A DNA stretch of 64,000 bases from DASSUW01 sp963774155 (GTDB lineage: Bacteria; Actinomycetota; Thermoleophilia; Solirubrobacterales; Solirubrobacteraceae), in NCBI GenBank assembly GCA_963774155.1, contig CAVZDW010000012.1, forward strand, positions 496,001 to 560,000, read 5' to 3'. A program made the translations under genes and the position numbers. Shown piece after piece: positions 50,535-59,253 of the stretch. A model generated the notes under the pieces. It was given only the letters and a program-made list of their open reading frames with translations. It was not told the origin of the DNA and did no database searches. How positions within the stretch are numbered: position 1 is the stretch's first letter; the number at the start of each line of letters is the position of its first letter.

Positions 50535-51383
50535 ATGAGCGCGGCGCGACGGCACAAGAAGCACCATCACGAGGAGCACGAGAACCACGAGCGCTGGCTC
50601 GTCTCGGGCTACGACATGATGACGCTGCTGTTCGCCGTGTTCGTGGTGCTGTTCGCGATCTCGTCCACGAACGTCAGCAAGGTCAAGCTCCTGGAGCAGT
50701 CGCTCCAGGAGGCGTTCTCCGGTCCGGTTCTCTCCGGCGGCCGGAACATGATGAAGACCGGCGCGACGTCCGAGGGCACCGATCAGGCGGCGCCGCAGCC
50801 GCCGCTGCCGTCGCTCACCCCGAGCCAGGCCGTCGCGGAGGCGATGAGCTCGGAGACCCCGGAGGAGCGGGCCGAGAAGGCGCAGGCCGAGGAGCGCGGA
50901 TTCCAGGACTTGAAGAAGCGGATCGACAAGCTGGCCAAGGAGGCCGGCCTGTCCGACAAGCTGTCGACGACGGTCACGCCCGACGGCCTGAAGATCAGGC
51001 TGATCACGGACGGCGTGCTCTTCGACTCAGGTAGTGCGATCGTCCGATCGGTCGGGCGTCCCACGCTCGAGCAGATCGGCCGGATCATCGCCCAGGAGGG
51101 CGGTCATCCGGTGCAGGTCGAGGGTCACACCGACGACCAGCCGATCGCCACGTCGCAGTACCCATCCAACTGGCAGCTGTCCGGCGCGCGCGCCGCGGCA
51201 GTCGTCCAGCAGCTTGCCTCGTCCGGAGTGTCGGGCAAGCGCATGGCGCTCGCCGGCTACGCCGCCGAGCATCCGGTCGCCAGCAACGCAACGCCCGCTG
51301 GCCGGTCGGCAAACCGTCGGGTCGAGATCATCCTGACCCGTCTGCATGGAGCAAACCCGTCGCATGGAGGCGACACACCATGA
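50535..51383 (+). CDS. motB: Flagellar motor stator protein MotB
   Basis: 282 aa. The His/Glu-rich N-terminus (HKKHHHEEHENHERWLVSG) precedes a helix YDMMTLLFAVFVVLFAISS, where Asp27 is the proton-binding residue. A plug-like segment follows, then an OmpA-type peptidoglycan-binding domain (about 145-275) with FDSGSAIV and VEGHTDDQPIATSQYPSNWQLSGARAAAVVQQLASSGV and NRRVEIIL. Start 9 bp after motA. Confidence 0.95.
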   Translation: MSAARRHKKHHHEEHENHERWLVSGYDMMTLLFAVFVVLFAISSTNVSKVKLLEQSLQEAFSGPVLSGGRNMMKTGATSEGTDQAAPQPPLPSLTPSQAVAEAMSSETPEERAEKAQAEERGFQDLKKRIDKLAKEAGLSDKLSTTVTPDGLKIRLITDGVLFDSGSAIVRSVGRPTLEQIGRIIAQEGGHPVQVEGHTDDQPIATSQYPSNWQLSGARAAAVVQQLASSGVSGKRMALAGYAAEHPVASNATPAGRSANRRVEIILTRLHGANPSHGGDTP

Positions 51384-51817
51384 AAAAGAAGCTGATCATC
51401 GTCGTCGTCCTGGCCCTCGTGGTCGGGGGCGGCGCCTACAAGACCGTTCTCGCAGGTCCGAAGAAGAAGGAGCCGGAGCCCAAGGTGCACGGGACGGTCT
51501 ACGTCCTGCCCAAGGAGTTCCTGGTCAACCTGGCCGACGGCCGCTTCGCCAAGCTGCAGGTCGCGCTCGTCGTCGAGCACCTGCCGGTGGCCGCCGGCGG
51601 CCACGGCGCCCCGACCCCGCCCGAGGGCTACGGCGCCGAGCCGCAGGAGGCGATCGTCCGCGACCTGATCACGGACACGCTCACCGACGCCACGGACAGC
51701 GAGCTGATCGAGCGCGAAGGCCGCGAGAAGCTCAAGAAGAAGATCCTCGAGTCGATCAAGAAGCACACGGATGTCCACGTCGAGGAAATCCTCTTCCCCG
51801 ACGTCACCGTCCAGTAA
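51380..51817 (+). CDS. fliL: Flagellar basal body-associated protein FliL
   Basis: 145 aa. MKKKLIIVVVLALVVGGGAYKTVLA is a signal-anchor helix. It is followed by VLPKEFLVNLADGRFAKLQVALVVEHL and IVRDLITDTLTDATDSELIEREGREKLKKKILESIKKHTDVHVEEILFPDVTVQ, the conserved FliL C-terminal part. It surrounds the stator and increases torque. Overlaps motB by 4 nt. fliM, which often follows, is absent. Confidence 0.93.
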   Translation: MKKKLIIVVVLALVVGGGAYKTVLAGPKKKEPEPKVHGTVYVLPKEFLVNLADGRFAKLQVALVVEHLPVAAGGHGAPTPPEGYGAEPQEAIVRDLITDTLTDATDSELIEREGREKLKKKILESIKKHTDVHVEEILFPDVTVQ

Positions 51818-51824
51818 GGAAACC

Positions 51825-52199
51825 ATGAGCGATTCCGTCGACTACGTGCCCTTCGAGACCACCGTCACCACGCCTGCGGGCGTGGATGGGACGCCCGAGC
51901 TCGAGCGGCTCTACGACGTCCCCGTCGAGCTGGCGGTGGAGATCGGGCGCACGCGGATGACGATTCGCGAGACGCTCGCGCTCGGCCCCGGATCGATCGT
52001 GACCCTCAACCGCCTCGCCGGCGAGCCCGTCGACCTGCTGGTCAACGGCAAGCCGATCGCGCGCGGCGAGGTCGTGGTCATCGACGAGGAGTTCGGCCTG
52101 CGCGTCACCGAGGTCGTCTCGGGCGACGGCGCGCCGGCCGCCGAGCCGGAGGCCGCGCCCGCGGTCTCCGATCCGACTGGCGTCTTCCAGCAGGCGTAG
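51825..52199 (+). CDS. fliN: Flagellar motor switch protein FliN
   Basis: 124 aa from ATG 51825 (AAGGA upstream). The SpoA/FliN domain (about 26-95): LERLYDVPVELAVEIGRTRMTIRETLALGPGSIVTLNRLAGEPVDLLVNGKPIARGEVVVIDEEFGLRVTEVV. It forms the base of the C-ring. The C-terminal tail is Pro/Ala-rich. Last gene of the stator operon before a block of non-flagellar genes. Confidence 0.94.
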   Translation: MSDSVDYVPFETTVTTPAGVDGTPELERLYDVPVELAVEIGRTRMTIRETLALGPGSIVTLNRLAGEPVDLLVNGKPIARGEVVVIDEEFGLRVTEVVSGDGAPAAEPEAAPAVSDPTGVFQQA

Positions 52200-52229
52200 C
52201 GCCGCGGCGGCGCGGATACTCGGGGCTGA

Positions 52230-53048
52230 ATGCCCCGCGTCCGCGCCGCCGTCGTGTCCTTCTGGCGCAAGGCCTACGAAGACAACCTGACGGGCCTCTC
52301 GTCGATGGTGGCGTACAACCTGCTGCTGTCGATCTTCCCGGTCGCGCTCGTGGCGCTGTTCGTCGCCGGCCGCATCCTCCGCTCACCGGAGGTGCAGGCG
52401 TCGGTCCTGCTCGACCTCGAGCAGCTCTTCCCGACCGCCGCCGAGACCACGTTGAGCGATTCCGTGCGACGGCTCCAGGAGTCGTCCACGACCGCCGGCA
52501 TCGCGGCCATCGTCGCGGCCGTGTGGTTCGCCTCGTCGTTCTGGGGCGCGCTCGACACGGCGTTCTGCACGATCTATCACCGCCCGTGCCGGACCTGGGT
52601 GCGACAGAAGCTGTTCGCGCTCGGCATGTTCGCCGTGGTGCTGCTCTTCATCGTGGCCAGCGTGGCGGTGCCGACGCTGCAGGGGCTGCTGATCACGAGC
52701 ACCGACGACCTGCCGTTCGGGCTCTCGGATGTCCGGGGCCTGATCTACGCGGTCACGCTGGTCGCCGGCGTGGTGCTGCTCTTCGCGGTGCTGGCCACGA
52801 CGTACCAGCTGGTGCCGCGCGGCGGCGTGCCCTGGCGGTGCGTGTGGCCGGGGGCGCTGGCCGCGACCTTGGCCATGAGCGTCGTCGACTACATCTTCCC
52901 GCTCTACCTCCAGAACGTGACCACGCTCCGGGCCGGCACGACGTTCGTGTTCGTGCTCATCGCGCTCGTCTGGTTCTACTCGCTGGCGATCATCCTGCTC
53001 GGTGGCGCGGTTGTGAACGCGCTTCGGTTGGAACGCGCGGAGCGCTAG
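52230..53048 (+). CDS. YihY/UPF0761 family membrane protein
   Basis: 272 aa with about six transmembrane segments. WRKAYEDNLTGLSSMVAYNLLLSIFPVALVALF, then SSFWGALDTAFCTIYHRPCRTWVRQK, YQLVPRGGVPWRCVWPGALAATLAMSVVDYIFPLYL and GTTFVFVLIALVWFYSLAIILLGGAVVNAL: the YihY (once called RNase BN) family signature. The function is unknown, and the RNase BN label is historical and incorrect. It starts the cargo block between fliN and fliO. Confidence 0.9.
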   Translation: MPRVRAAVVSFWRKAYEDNLTGLSSMVAYNLLLSIFPVALVALFVAGRILRSPEVQASVLLDLEQLFPTAAETTLSDSVRRLQESSTTAGIAAIVAAVWFASSFWGALDTAFCTIYHRPCRTWVRQKLFALGMFAVVLLFIVASVAVPTLQGLLITSTDDLPFGLSDVRGLIYAVTLVAGVVLLFAVLATTYQLVPRGGVPWRCVWPGALAATLAMSVVDYIFPLYLQNVTTLRAGTTFVFVLIALVWFYSLAIILLGGAVVNALRLERAER

Positions 53049-53059
53049 TCTGCGCCGCC

Positions 53060-53949
53060 GTGGCGGCGATCGAGACCTCCGGTCTCACCAAGCGCTACGG
53101 GGACGTGACGGCGGTCGACGACCTCTCGTTCTCGGTGCGCGACGGTGCGGTGACCGGCTTCCTGGGACCGAACGGCGCGGGCAAGACGACGACGCTGCGC
53201 ATGATCCTCGCGCTGGCGCGACCGTCGGCCGGGTCCGCGACGGTCAAGGGCGTCCCGTACACCCAGCTCGAGCACCCCGCGTGGACGGTCGGCGCCAACC
53301 TCGAGGTCGCCGGGGCGCATCCGGGCCGCAAGGGCCGCGACCACCTGCGGGCGCTCGCGGCGATGGCATCGCTGCCGCTGTCGCGGGCCGACGAGGTGCT
53401 GCGGCTGGTCGAGCTCGAGGGCGCGGGCAACCGGCGGGCCGGCAAGTACTCGCTCGGCATGCGCCAGCGGCTGGGTCTCGCCGCGACGCTGCTCGGCGAT
53501 CCCGAGGTCCTGATCCTGGACGAGCCGGCGAACGGCCTGGACCCCCAGGGGATCCGCTGGCTGCGCGACTTCCTGCGCGGGATGGCGGCCGAGGGCCGCA
53601 CGGTGCTCGTGTCCAGCCACGTGCTGGCCGAGGTCGCGCAGACGGTCGACGACGTCGTGGTCATCCACCGGGGGCGGCTCGTGGATCAGGGGCCGGTCGC
53701 CCGTCTCACGGCCGGCGGGCACGTCATCGTCCGCTCGCCGCGTCGGACGCGCTGCGCGCGGCGCTCGAGGCCGCGGGCCTCGCGTTCACCGCCGACGGCG
53801 ACGAGCTGGTGGTCGACGCCGAGGATCCCGCCCAGGTCGGCGACGTCGCGTTCGCGGCCGGCGTGCCGCTGCACGAGCTCACCACGCGCGCGACCTCGCT
53901 CGAGGAGGCGTTCCTCGCACTGACCCGCGACGAGGAACCGGCGTCGTGA
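53060..53949 (+). CDS. ABC transporter ATP-binding protein; frame broken near 53740
   Basis: Starts GTG 53060 (VAAIETSGLTKRYGDVTAVDDLSFSV). It has Walker A FLGPNGAGKTTTLRMILAL, the signature YSLGMRQRLGLAATLLGDPEVLILDEPANGLDPQGIRWLRDFL and the H-loop VLVSSHVLAEV. At about 53735-53745 the frame changes. The continuation LAASDALRAALEAAGLAFTADGDELVVDAEDPAQVGDVAFAAGVPLHELTTRATSLEEAFLALT fits the C-terminal domain of DrrA/CcmA-type exporters. A one-base deletion (about 297 aa after correction) explains it. It pairs with the permease downstream. Confidence 0.83.
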
Positions 53950-54665
53950 CCAACCTCGTCCGCGGCGAGCTGATCAAGGTGCGTACGACGCGCACGGCGC
54001 TCGGCTTCGCCGCCGCGGCGCTGCTGCTGGTGCTCGCCGTCGTGCTGATCACGATCCTGGCCGGCGATCCCCAGACGACGAACGAGAAGCGCGACGCGCT
54101 GAACGTGGCGGCGGCGATCTTCGTGCCGCTGCTGCTCTTCGGCATCGTGGGGGCGACCGGCGAGTTCCGCCATCGCACGCTCGCCCCGGCCGTGCTCATC
54201 GCGCCGAACCGGGCGAAGCTCACGGTGGCGCGACTGATCGCCTACATGCTCACCGCGGCGCTGGTCGGGGTGGCCATGGTGGTCGTGGGGTTCGTCATCG
54301 CCCTGCCGCTCCTCAGCGGGCAGCCGGGCCCTGACCTCGCGTCCTCCGATCTCGTGGAGGTGGGCGGCGGCGCGATCATCGTCGCCGTGCTCTGCTCCGC
54401 GATCGGCGTGGGCATCGGCGTCGTCGTCAAGAACCAGGTCGCCGGCGTCGTCGGCATCCTCCTCTGGCTCTTCATCATCGACCCGCTGCTCCCGCTCATC
54501 GACGACTGGCTCGTCAAGACCTCGATCATCGGCGCGTCCGCCACGGTCGGCGGAGCGGAGCCCGACGAGGTCTCCTGGGCCGGAGGCGTCCTCGTGCTGT
54601 GCATCTGGGCCGCGGTCTGGATCACCGCCGGCGTCCTCGTGGACCGCCGCCGCGACGTCGACTAA
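53946..54665 (+). CDS. ABC-2 type transporter permease
   Basis: 239 aa, six predicted transmembrane segments: TALGFAAAALLLVLAVVLITIL, ATGEFRHRTLAPAVLIAPNRAKLTVARLIAYML and GVGIGVVVKNQVAGVVGILLWLFIIDPLLPLI. This is typical of an ABC-2 permease partner of a DrrA-like ATPase. The substrate is unknown. It overlaps the ATPase gene and, by 4 nt, the stop of the convergent phosphotransferase gene. Confidence 0.87.
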   Translation: MTNLVRGELIKVRTTRTALGFAAAALLLVLAVVLITILAGDPQTTNEKRDALNVAAAIFVPLLLFGIVGATGEFRHRTLAPAVLIAPNRAKLTVARLIAYMLTAALVGVAMVVVGFVIALPLLSGQPGPDLASSDLVEVGGGAIIVAVLCSAIGVGIGVVVKNQVAGVVGILLWLFIIDPLLPLIDDWLVKTSIIGASATVGGAEPDEVSWAGGVLVLCIWAAVWITAGVLVDRRRDVD

Positions 54666-55660
54666 GCGCGTCCGGCCGCCTCGTCGGCCCAGCGGACGCA
54701 GAGGGCCAGCCCGGCGGCCCGGGCCGCGTAGCGCGCGTGAGCGTCGACGGTGGTCCCGTGCCCATAGGCCGGGTGCTCGTCCGCGCTCGCGTGCTCGAGG
54801 CAGTAGGCCGTGAGCCAGTCGTACTTGACGGCCGAGGCGCAGATGCCGAGCCGGACGAGAGCCTCGTCGCCGCGCCGGCCCGCGTCGCGCAGGCCGCCCA
54901 GGTAGGCCGCGGTGAGCCGCTCGTCGAGCTCGCCGAGCCGCTCGTGGGGCAGGAGCAGATCGAAGACCGAGTCGGGCACCAGGTTGCCGATGTCCTCGCC
55001 CAGCGCGCCGTCGCCGGTGAACGCCCAGTCGAGGAACACGATCTCGCCCGAGGGGCGGCGGATCAGGTTGTTCGGCCACACGTCGAGGTGGCAGACCGTG
55101 CGCGGTAGGCGCTCGGCGAGCCGCAGGAGGTCCTCTCGCCGCTCGTGGAGCCGGACGAGGCCGTCGCGCAGGCCCGCGAAGTGCTCGCGGATGAGCGGCT
55201 GCTCCCAGGCCGCGTCGTCGTACAGCAGCGCCGGGTCGGCCGGGCGCGTGCCGCTGTAGGCGCGCAGGAACCGGCGGCTGAGCCACTCGCGGTCGGGCAG
55301 GTCCGCTCGACCCTGCGCGCGGCCGAGGGCCTCGGCCGCGGCCTCCAGGTCGTCGATCGTCAGCGCGCCGGCGTGCCGGCCCTCGACGTGCTCCAGCCGG
55401 AGCTCGACGTCGCCCTCGGGGGACTCCGAGGTCCCGAGCAGGCGGGGTGCTCCGAGCCCGAGCTGCTCCGGCAGGCCGGACGTGTAGACCTCCGCCTCGC
55501 GGCGCCAGTAGTTCCAGTGCCGCGGATCCTCCGAGGCCGTCCAGTGCGCCGGCGCGTCGCGCCGCCGCCGCGTGAGCACCTTGTGGACGACGCCGTCCTC
55601 CCGCCACACGTCCGCCGTGACGCCGTTCGACGGGTTGTGCGTGAGCGGCTCACGAGCCAT
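54662..55660 (-). CDS. Aminoglycoside phosphotransferase (APH)-family protein
   Basis: 332 aa from ATG 55660 (MAREPLTHNPSNGVTADVW). The kinase-like fold shows HLDVWPNNLIRRPSGEIVFLDWAFTGDGALGEDIGNLVPDSVF: the Brenner motif HxDxxxxN and the DWxxxxxG metal-binding segment. Family members phosphorylate aminoglycosides, homoserine or choline, and some are uncharacterised. The substrate cannot be told. Its upstream region is shared with the fliO promoter on the other strand. Confidence 0.83.
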   Translation of the reverse strand: MAREPLTHNPSNGVTADVWREDGVVHKVLTRRRRDAPAHWTASEDPRHWNYWRREAEVYTSGLPEQLGLGAPRLLGTSESPEGDVELRLEHVEGRHAGALTIDDLEAAAEALGRAQGRADLPDREWLSRRFLRAYSGTRPADPALLYDDAAWEQPLIREHFAGLRDGLVRLHERREDLLRLAERLPRTVCHLDVWPNNLIRRPSGEIVFLDWAFTGDGALGEDIGNLVPDSVFDLLLPHERLGELDERLTAAYLGGLRDAGRRGDEALVRLGICASAVKYDWLTAYCLEHASADEHPAYGHGTTVDAHARYAARAAGLALCVRWADEAAGRA

Positions 55661-55898
55661 CGGGCGAAGGCTAGGGCGCGAACTTCGGCTGGGCCGGGCG
55701 ATGACCGCGCGAACGGTGCGCAACTGCAAGGTTCGGCGTCGCAGGACCGGCTGAGCTTGCAGAAACGCACCTAGAGAGGTGCGCATACTGACGAATGCTC
55801 ACGGCATACCGGTCCCGGAGCTTGCAGACATGCACGCGGCCAGCTCCCGCTCCCCATGCCGGGGTTCGTCCCTGCAAACGGGCCGGAAAAATCCTCGC
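55661..55898. other. APH-fliO intergenic region with direct repeats
   Basis: 238 bp without a gene. GAGCTTGCAGA occurs twice in direct orientation (55753-55763 and 55818-55828), each followed by a GCAC-containing stretch. A small hairpin, CGCACCT (55766-55772) with AGGTGCG (55777-55783), sits after the first repeat. The region separates the APH gene (divergent) from fliO. The repeats could be operators, but nothing identifies the regulator. Confidence 0.4.
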
Positions 55899-55925
55899 TC
55901 AAGGCCCGCGGATGACGGCCGATGA
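55899..55925 (+). promoter_or_regulatory. FliA-type promoter of fliO-flhF
   Basis: TCAA (55899-55902), 15 nt, GCCGATGA (55918-55925). It overlaps ATG 55922, which therefore cannot be the fliO start. Transcription would begin near 55932, before ATG 55961. Confidence 0.82.
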
Positions 55926-55960
55926 AAGTGGGCGAGTCCTATCCAGGCTCGCCCTCGGTG

Positions 55961-56488
55961 ATGCGGATCTCCCCTGCCCTCATGTCAGCGGGATCGGCCG
56001 TGCTCGGCCTTTTCCTGCTCGCGCCCGTCGCATTCGCGGCGGACGGTGAAAGCACGCCCCTCAAGCTGACGGACGCCGATTCGGCGCCCGCTCAGGCGGC
56101 GAGCTCGACCGGTGGCGGCCTGGTTCGCACGATCGTCGGTCTCGCGGTCGTGATCGGCGTCATCTACGGGCTCTACTGGATCCTCAAGCAGGTCAAGGCC
56201 TCGCGTGAGGACACCGCGACGGGCTCGGGCCTGCAGACGCTTGCCACGCTGCCGCTGGGCACCAACCGGTCGCTGCACCTGGTGCGCGCCGGTGAGGAGA
56301 TCGTCCTCGTGGGTGCCGGCGAGCACGGCGTGACGCCGATCCGCACCTACACCGAGGCCGAGGCCCGGTCGATCGGCCTGCTCGACGAGCCCGAGGCGGA
56401 GACCACGCCCGCCAAGGCCGCCAAGGCCGAGCGGAAGCCCCGCGGCGGCTTCATGGAAGAGCTGCGCCGCCGGACGGTGATCCGATGA
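55961..56488 (+). CDS. fliO: Flagellar biosynthetic protein FliO
   Basis: 175 aa from ATG 55961. MRISPALMSAGSAVLGLFLLAPVAFAADGES looks like a signal sequence. One transmembrane helix follows (GGGLVRTIVGLAVVIGVIYGLYWILKQVKASR), and the cytoplasmic domain has LQTLATLPLGTNRSLHLVRAGEEIVLVGAGEHGVTPIRTYTEAEA, the FliO pattern. It assists FliP assembly in the export gate. The start is set by the promoter position. ATG 55922 would put the start inside the -10 box. Confidence 0.9.
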   Translation: MRISPALMSAGSAVLGLFLLAPVAFAADGESTPLKLTDADSAPAQAASSTGGGLVRTIVGLAVVIGVIYGLYWILKQVKASREDTATGSGLQTLATLPLGTNRSLHLVRAGEEIVLVGAGEHGVTPIRTYTEAEARSIGLLDEPEAETTPAKAAKAERKPRGGFMEELRRRTVIR

Positions 56489-57120
56489 AGGCCGACGGGT
56501 CGAACGCGATCCAGCTCCTGCTGCTGATCGGCGGCATCTCGCTGGTGCCCGCGCTGCTCTTCACCGTCACCGGCTTCACCCGCATCCTCATCGTCCTCGG
56601 CTTCATCCGCTCCGGCCTCGGCACCCCGACGGCCCCGCCGAACCAGGTCCTGGTCGGCATCGCGCTCTTCATGACGATCTTCGTGATGGCCCCGACCTTC
56701 ACCAAGATCAAGGACGAGGCCTTCCTGCCGCTGTCGAAGGGCAAGATCTCCCAGGAGGTCGCCTACAAGCGCGCCGAGGGCCCGATGCGCGAGTTCATGT
56801 TCGACCAGACGCGCACGAAGGACCTGGCCCTCTTCGCCAAGCTCGGCAAGATCGAGACCCCGAAGACGCGGGCGGACATCCCGACCCACGTCCTCATCCC
56901 CGCCTTCATCATCTCGGAGCTCAAGACGGCGTTCCAGATCGGGTTCCTGATCTTCCTGCCGTTCCTGATCATCGACCTCGTCGTCGGCGCGACCCTGATG
57001 TCGATGGGCATGGTGATGCTGCCGCCCGTCTTCATCTCGCTGCCGTTCAAGATCCTCCTCTTCGTCCTGGTGGACGGGTGGAACCTCGTCACCCGCTCCC
57101 TCGTGGAGAGCTTCAACTGA
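56485..57120 (+). CDS. fliP: Flagellar export gate protein FliP
   Basis: 211 aa. It has the FliP signatures ALLFTVTGFTRILIVLGFIRSGLGTPTAPPNQVLVGIALFMTIFVM and ELKTAFQIGFLIFLPFLIIDLVVGATLMSMGMVMLPPVFISLPFKILLFVLVDGWNLV. No cleavable signal peptide precedes the first helix, in contrast to the E. coli protein. FliP forms the core of the export channel with FliQ and FliR. Confidence 0.96.
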   Translation: MKADGSNAIQLLLLIGGISLVPALLFTVTGFTRILIVLGFIRSGLGTPTAPPNQVLVGIALFMTIFVMAPTFTKIKDEAFLPLSKGKISQEVAYKRAEGPMREFMFDQTRTKDLALFAKLGKIETPKTRADIPTHVLIPAFIISELKTAFQIGFLIFLPFLIIDLVVGATLMSMGMVMLPPVFISLPFKILLFVLVDGWNLVTRSLVESFN

Positions 57121-57392
57121 TGACCCAGGACGACGTCGTCAACGTCTGCACGTCCGCGATGGAAGTGGCCATGAAGGTCGGCCTGCCGATCCTGCTGGTC
57201 GGCCTCGTGATCGGTCTGGTCGTCTCGATCTTCCAGGCCGTCACGCAGATCCAGGAGCAGACCCTCAGCTTCATCCCGAAGATCATCGGCCTCGCCGTCG
57301 TCCTCATGGTCGGCGGCCCGTGGATGCTCGGCGAGCTGATCGGCTGGACCCAGGAGCTCTACGGCCAGATCCCGAGCCTGGTGGGGTCGTGA
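57120..57392 (+). CDS. fliQ: Flagellar export gate protein FliQ
   Basis: 90 aa, two transmembrane helices. MTQDDVVNVCTSAMEVAMKVGLPILLVGLVIGLVVSIFQAVTQIQEQTLSFIPKIIGLAVVLMVGGPWMLGELIGW, the FliQ consensus with VSxFQAxTQIQEQTLxFxPK. ATG 57120 overlaps the fliP TGA (TGATG). Confidence 0.96.
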   Translation: MTQDDVVNVCTSAMEVAMKVGLPILLVGLVIGLVVSIFQAVTQIQEQTLSFIPKIIGLAVVLMVGGPWMLGELIGWTQELYGQIPSLVGS

Positions 57393-58186
57393 ACGCCGAG
57401 GCGCTCGTCGCGGAGTTCGGCCAGCAGCAGGTGCTGGGCTTCTTCCTCGTCCTCGCACGCATCTCGCCGCTCTTCCTGCTCGCCCCGCTCTTCTCCTCGA
57501 AGATGATCCCGGCCCGCGCCCGCGGCGTCGTGGCCGTCGGCCTCGCGATCGGCATCGCGCCGATCGCCCTCAACGCCCCCGGCGGCGACGACATCCCGAC
57601 CGGCGTGCTCGAGCTCGGCGGCCTCATGGTCAAGGAGCTGCTCGTCGGCCTCGGCTTCGCGTTCACGCTGGCCGCGCTGTTCGCCGCGGTCCAGGTGGCC
57701 GGCAGCCTCCTCGACACCTTCATCGGCTTCTCGTTCGGCGCGCTCGTCGACCCCATCACGGGCACCAACGGCGGCGTCCTCAACCAGCTCTACGCGCTGA
57801 TCGGCGTGATGATCTTCGTCGTCATCGGCGGCGACGCCTGGGTCGTCCAGGGCCTCGCCCGCAGCTACGAGGCCGTCCCGCTCGCCGACACGCCCGCCAT
57901 CGGCACGCTCGTCGAGGGCGCCCAGGTCGCCTACAGCGGGATCTTCGCCTCCGCGATCGAGATCTGCGCGCCGGTCATGCTCGCCGTGGTCCTCTGCGAC
58001 GTCGCCTTCGGCCTCGTCTCCAAGGTCGTGCCGCAGCTCAACGTCTTCGCCGTCGGCTTCCCGGCCAAGGTCACGGTCGGCCTCGTGCTGATCGGCGCCT
58101 CGATGCCGTTCCTCGGCGGCTGGCTCGCCGACGAGCTGCAGCACTCCGTCGCGACCGCCCTCGAGTCCCTCCGGGTGGCCGGGTAG
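57389..58186 (+). CDS. fliR: Flagellar export gate protein FliR
   Basis: 265 aa from GTG 57389. RISPLFLLAPLFSSKMIPARARGVVAVGLAIGI, then LVKELLVGLGFAFTLAALFAAVQVAGSLLDTFIGFSFGALVDPITGTNGGVLNQLYALIGVMIFVVIGGDAWVVQGL, the typical FliR sequence with GxxGxxxxxxxDPxxG-like core. Six helices. Overlaps fliQ by 4 nt. Confidence 0.95.
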   Translation: MNAEALVAEFGQQQVLGFFLVLARISPLFLLAPLFSSKMIPARARGVVAVGLAIGIAPIALNAPGGDDIPTGVLELGGLMVKELLVGLGFAFTLAALFAAVQVAGSLLDTFIGFSFGALVDPITGTNGGVLNQLYALIGVMIFVVIGGDAWVVQGLARSYEAVPLADTPAIGTLVEGAQVAYSGIFASAIEICAPVMLAVVLCDVAFGLVSKVVPQLNVFAVGFPAKVTVGLVLIGASMPFLGGWLADELQHSVATALESLRVAG

Positions 58187-58188
58187 CC

Positions 58189-59253
58189 ATGGCCGAGAAC
58201 AAGACCGAGAAGGCCACACCCAAGAAGCGCGACGAGGCCCGCAAGAAGGGCCAGGTCTCGCGCTCCATGGACGCCAACGGCGCCGTCGTGCTGATGGCCG
58301 GCATCCTCGCCCTCTCGGCCTTCGGCCCGGGGATCATGCGGCGGATGCAGGAGGCCACGCTCGGCGTGCTCTCCTTCATCTCCTCGCCCGAGGTCGTCGA
58401 TCGCAAGGGCGTCGGGGAGCTCTTCATGAGCGTCGGGCAGCACATCGGCCTCGCCGCCGCGCCCGTGATCGCCGTCTGCGCGCTGGCCGGCATCGCCGCC
58501 AACGTCGGCCAGATCGGCTTCAAGCCCTCACCCCAGGCGCTCAAGCCGGACTTCAAGAAGCTCAACCCGATGACCGGCGCCAAGAACCTCTTCGGCACGG
58601 GAGCCCTCGTCGAGACGATCAAGAACGTCCTCAAGGTCGGCGCCGTCGGCGGCATCGTCGCCCTCGCCGTCTTCCCCAAGCTCAACGAGATGGCGGCGCT
58701 CGTCGGCATGCCCGCCGCCGTGTTCCTGCCGCACCTCGCGGGGATCATCCTCAGCGTCGGCAAGTGGGCCGCGCTCGCCTACCTCGCGATCGCCGCCGGC
58801 GACTTCTTCTACCAGAAGCACAAGTTCGAGAAGAACTTGAAGATGGACAAGGAAGAGGTCAAGCAGGAGCACAAGCAGCAGGAGCTCCCGGCCGAGCTCA
58901 AGGGCGCCCAGCGCCGCCGCGGCATGGAGCTCTCCCGCGCCCGCATGATGGACGCGGTGCCGACCGCCGACGTGGTCGTCACCAACCCGACCCACTTCTC
59001 CGTCGCGCTCAGGTACGACTCCGACAAGCCGGCGCCGGTCGTCGTCGCCAAGGGCAGCGACCACCTCGCGCTCCGCATCCGCACCGAGGCCGCCGCCCAC
59101 GGCGTCGCCGTCGTCCCCGATCCGCCGCTCGCCCGTGCGCTGTACGCCAGCGTCGACGTCGGCCGCATGATCCCCGAGGAGCTCTTCGCCGGCGTGGCCT
59201 CGCTTCTCGCCTACGTCTACAAGGTCGCCGGCACCAGGAGGGCCGCCGCATGA
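58189..59253 (+). CDS. flhB: Flagellar export gate switch protein FlhB
   Basis: 354 aa. The N-terminus MAENKTEKATPKKRDEARKKGQVSRSMD is the FlhB signature. Four transmembrane helices follow. The autocleavage site NPTH is at 266-269 (VVVTNPTHFSVAL), then the PDPPLARALYASVDVGRMIPEELFAGVASLLAYVY end. It switches export from rod/hook to filament substrates. The extra FlhB C-terminal homologue at 34607 is separate. Confidence 0.96.
   Translation: MAENKTEKATPKKRDEARKKGQVSRSMDANGAVVLMAGILALSAFGPGIMRRMQEATLGVLSFISSPEVVDRKGVGELFMSVGQHIGLAAAPVIAVCALAGIAANVGQIGFKPSPQALKPDFKKLNPMTGAKNLFGTGALVETIKNVLKVGAVGGIVALAVFPKLNEMAALVGMPAAVFLPHLAGIILSVGKWAALAYLAIAAGDFFYQKHKFEKNLKMDKEEVKQEHKQQELPAELKGAQRRRGMELSRARMMDAVPTADVVVTNPTHFSVALRYDSDKPAPVVVAKGSDHLALRIRTEAAAHGVAVVPDPPLARALYASVDVGRMIPEELFAGVASLLAYVYKVAGTRRAAA

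Noticed and set aside
52230..53048. RNase BN annotation for the YihY-family gene
   Set aside because: The family is a polytopic membrane protein. The RNase BN label is a historical error, as the true RNase BN is the metallo-beta-lactamase ElaC.
55922..55960. Earlier fliO start at ATG 55922
   Set aside because: It overlaps the -10 box of the FliA-type promoter (55918-55925). ATG 55961 gives a good signal-sequence start.
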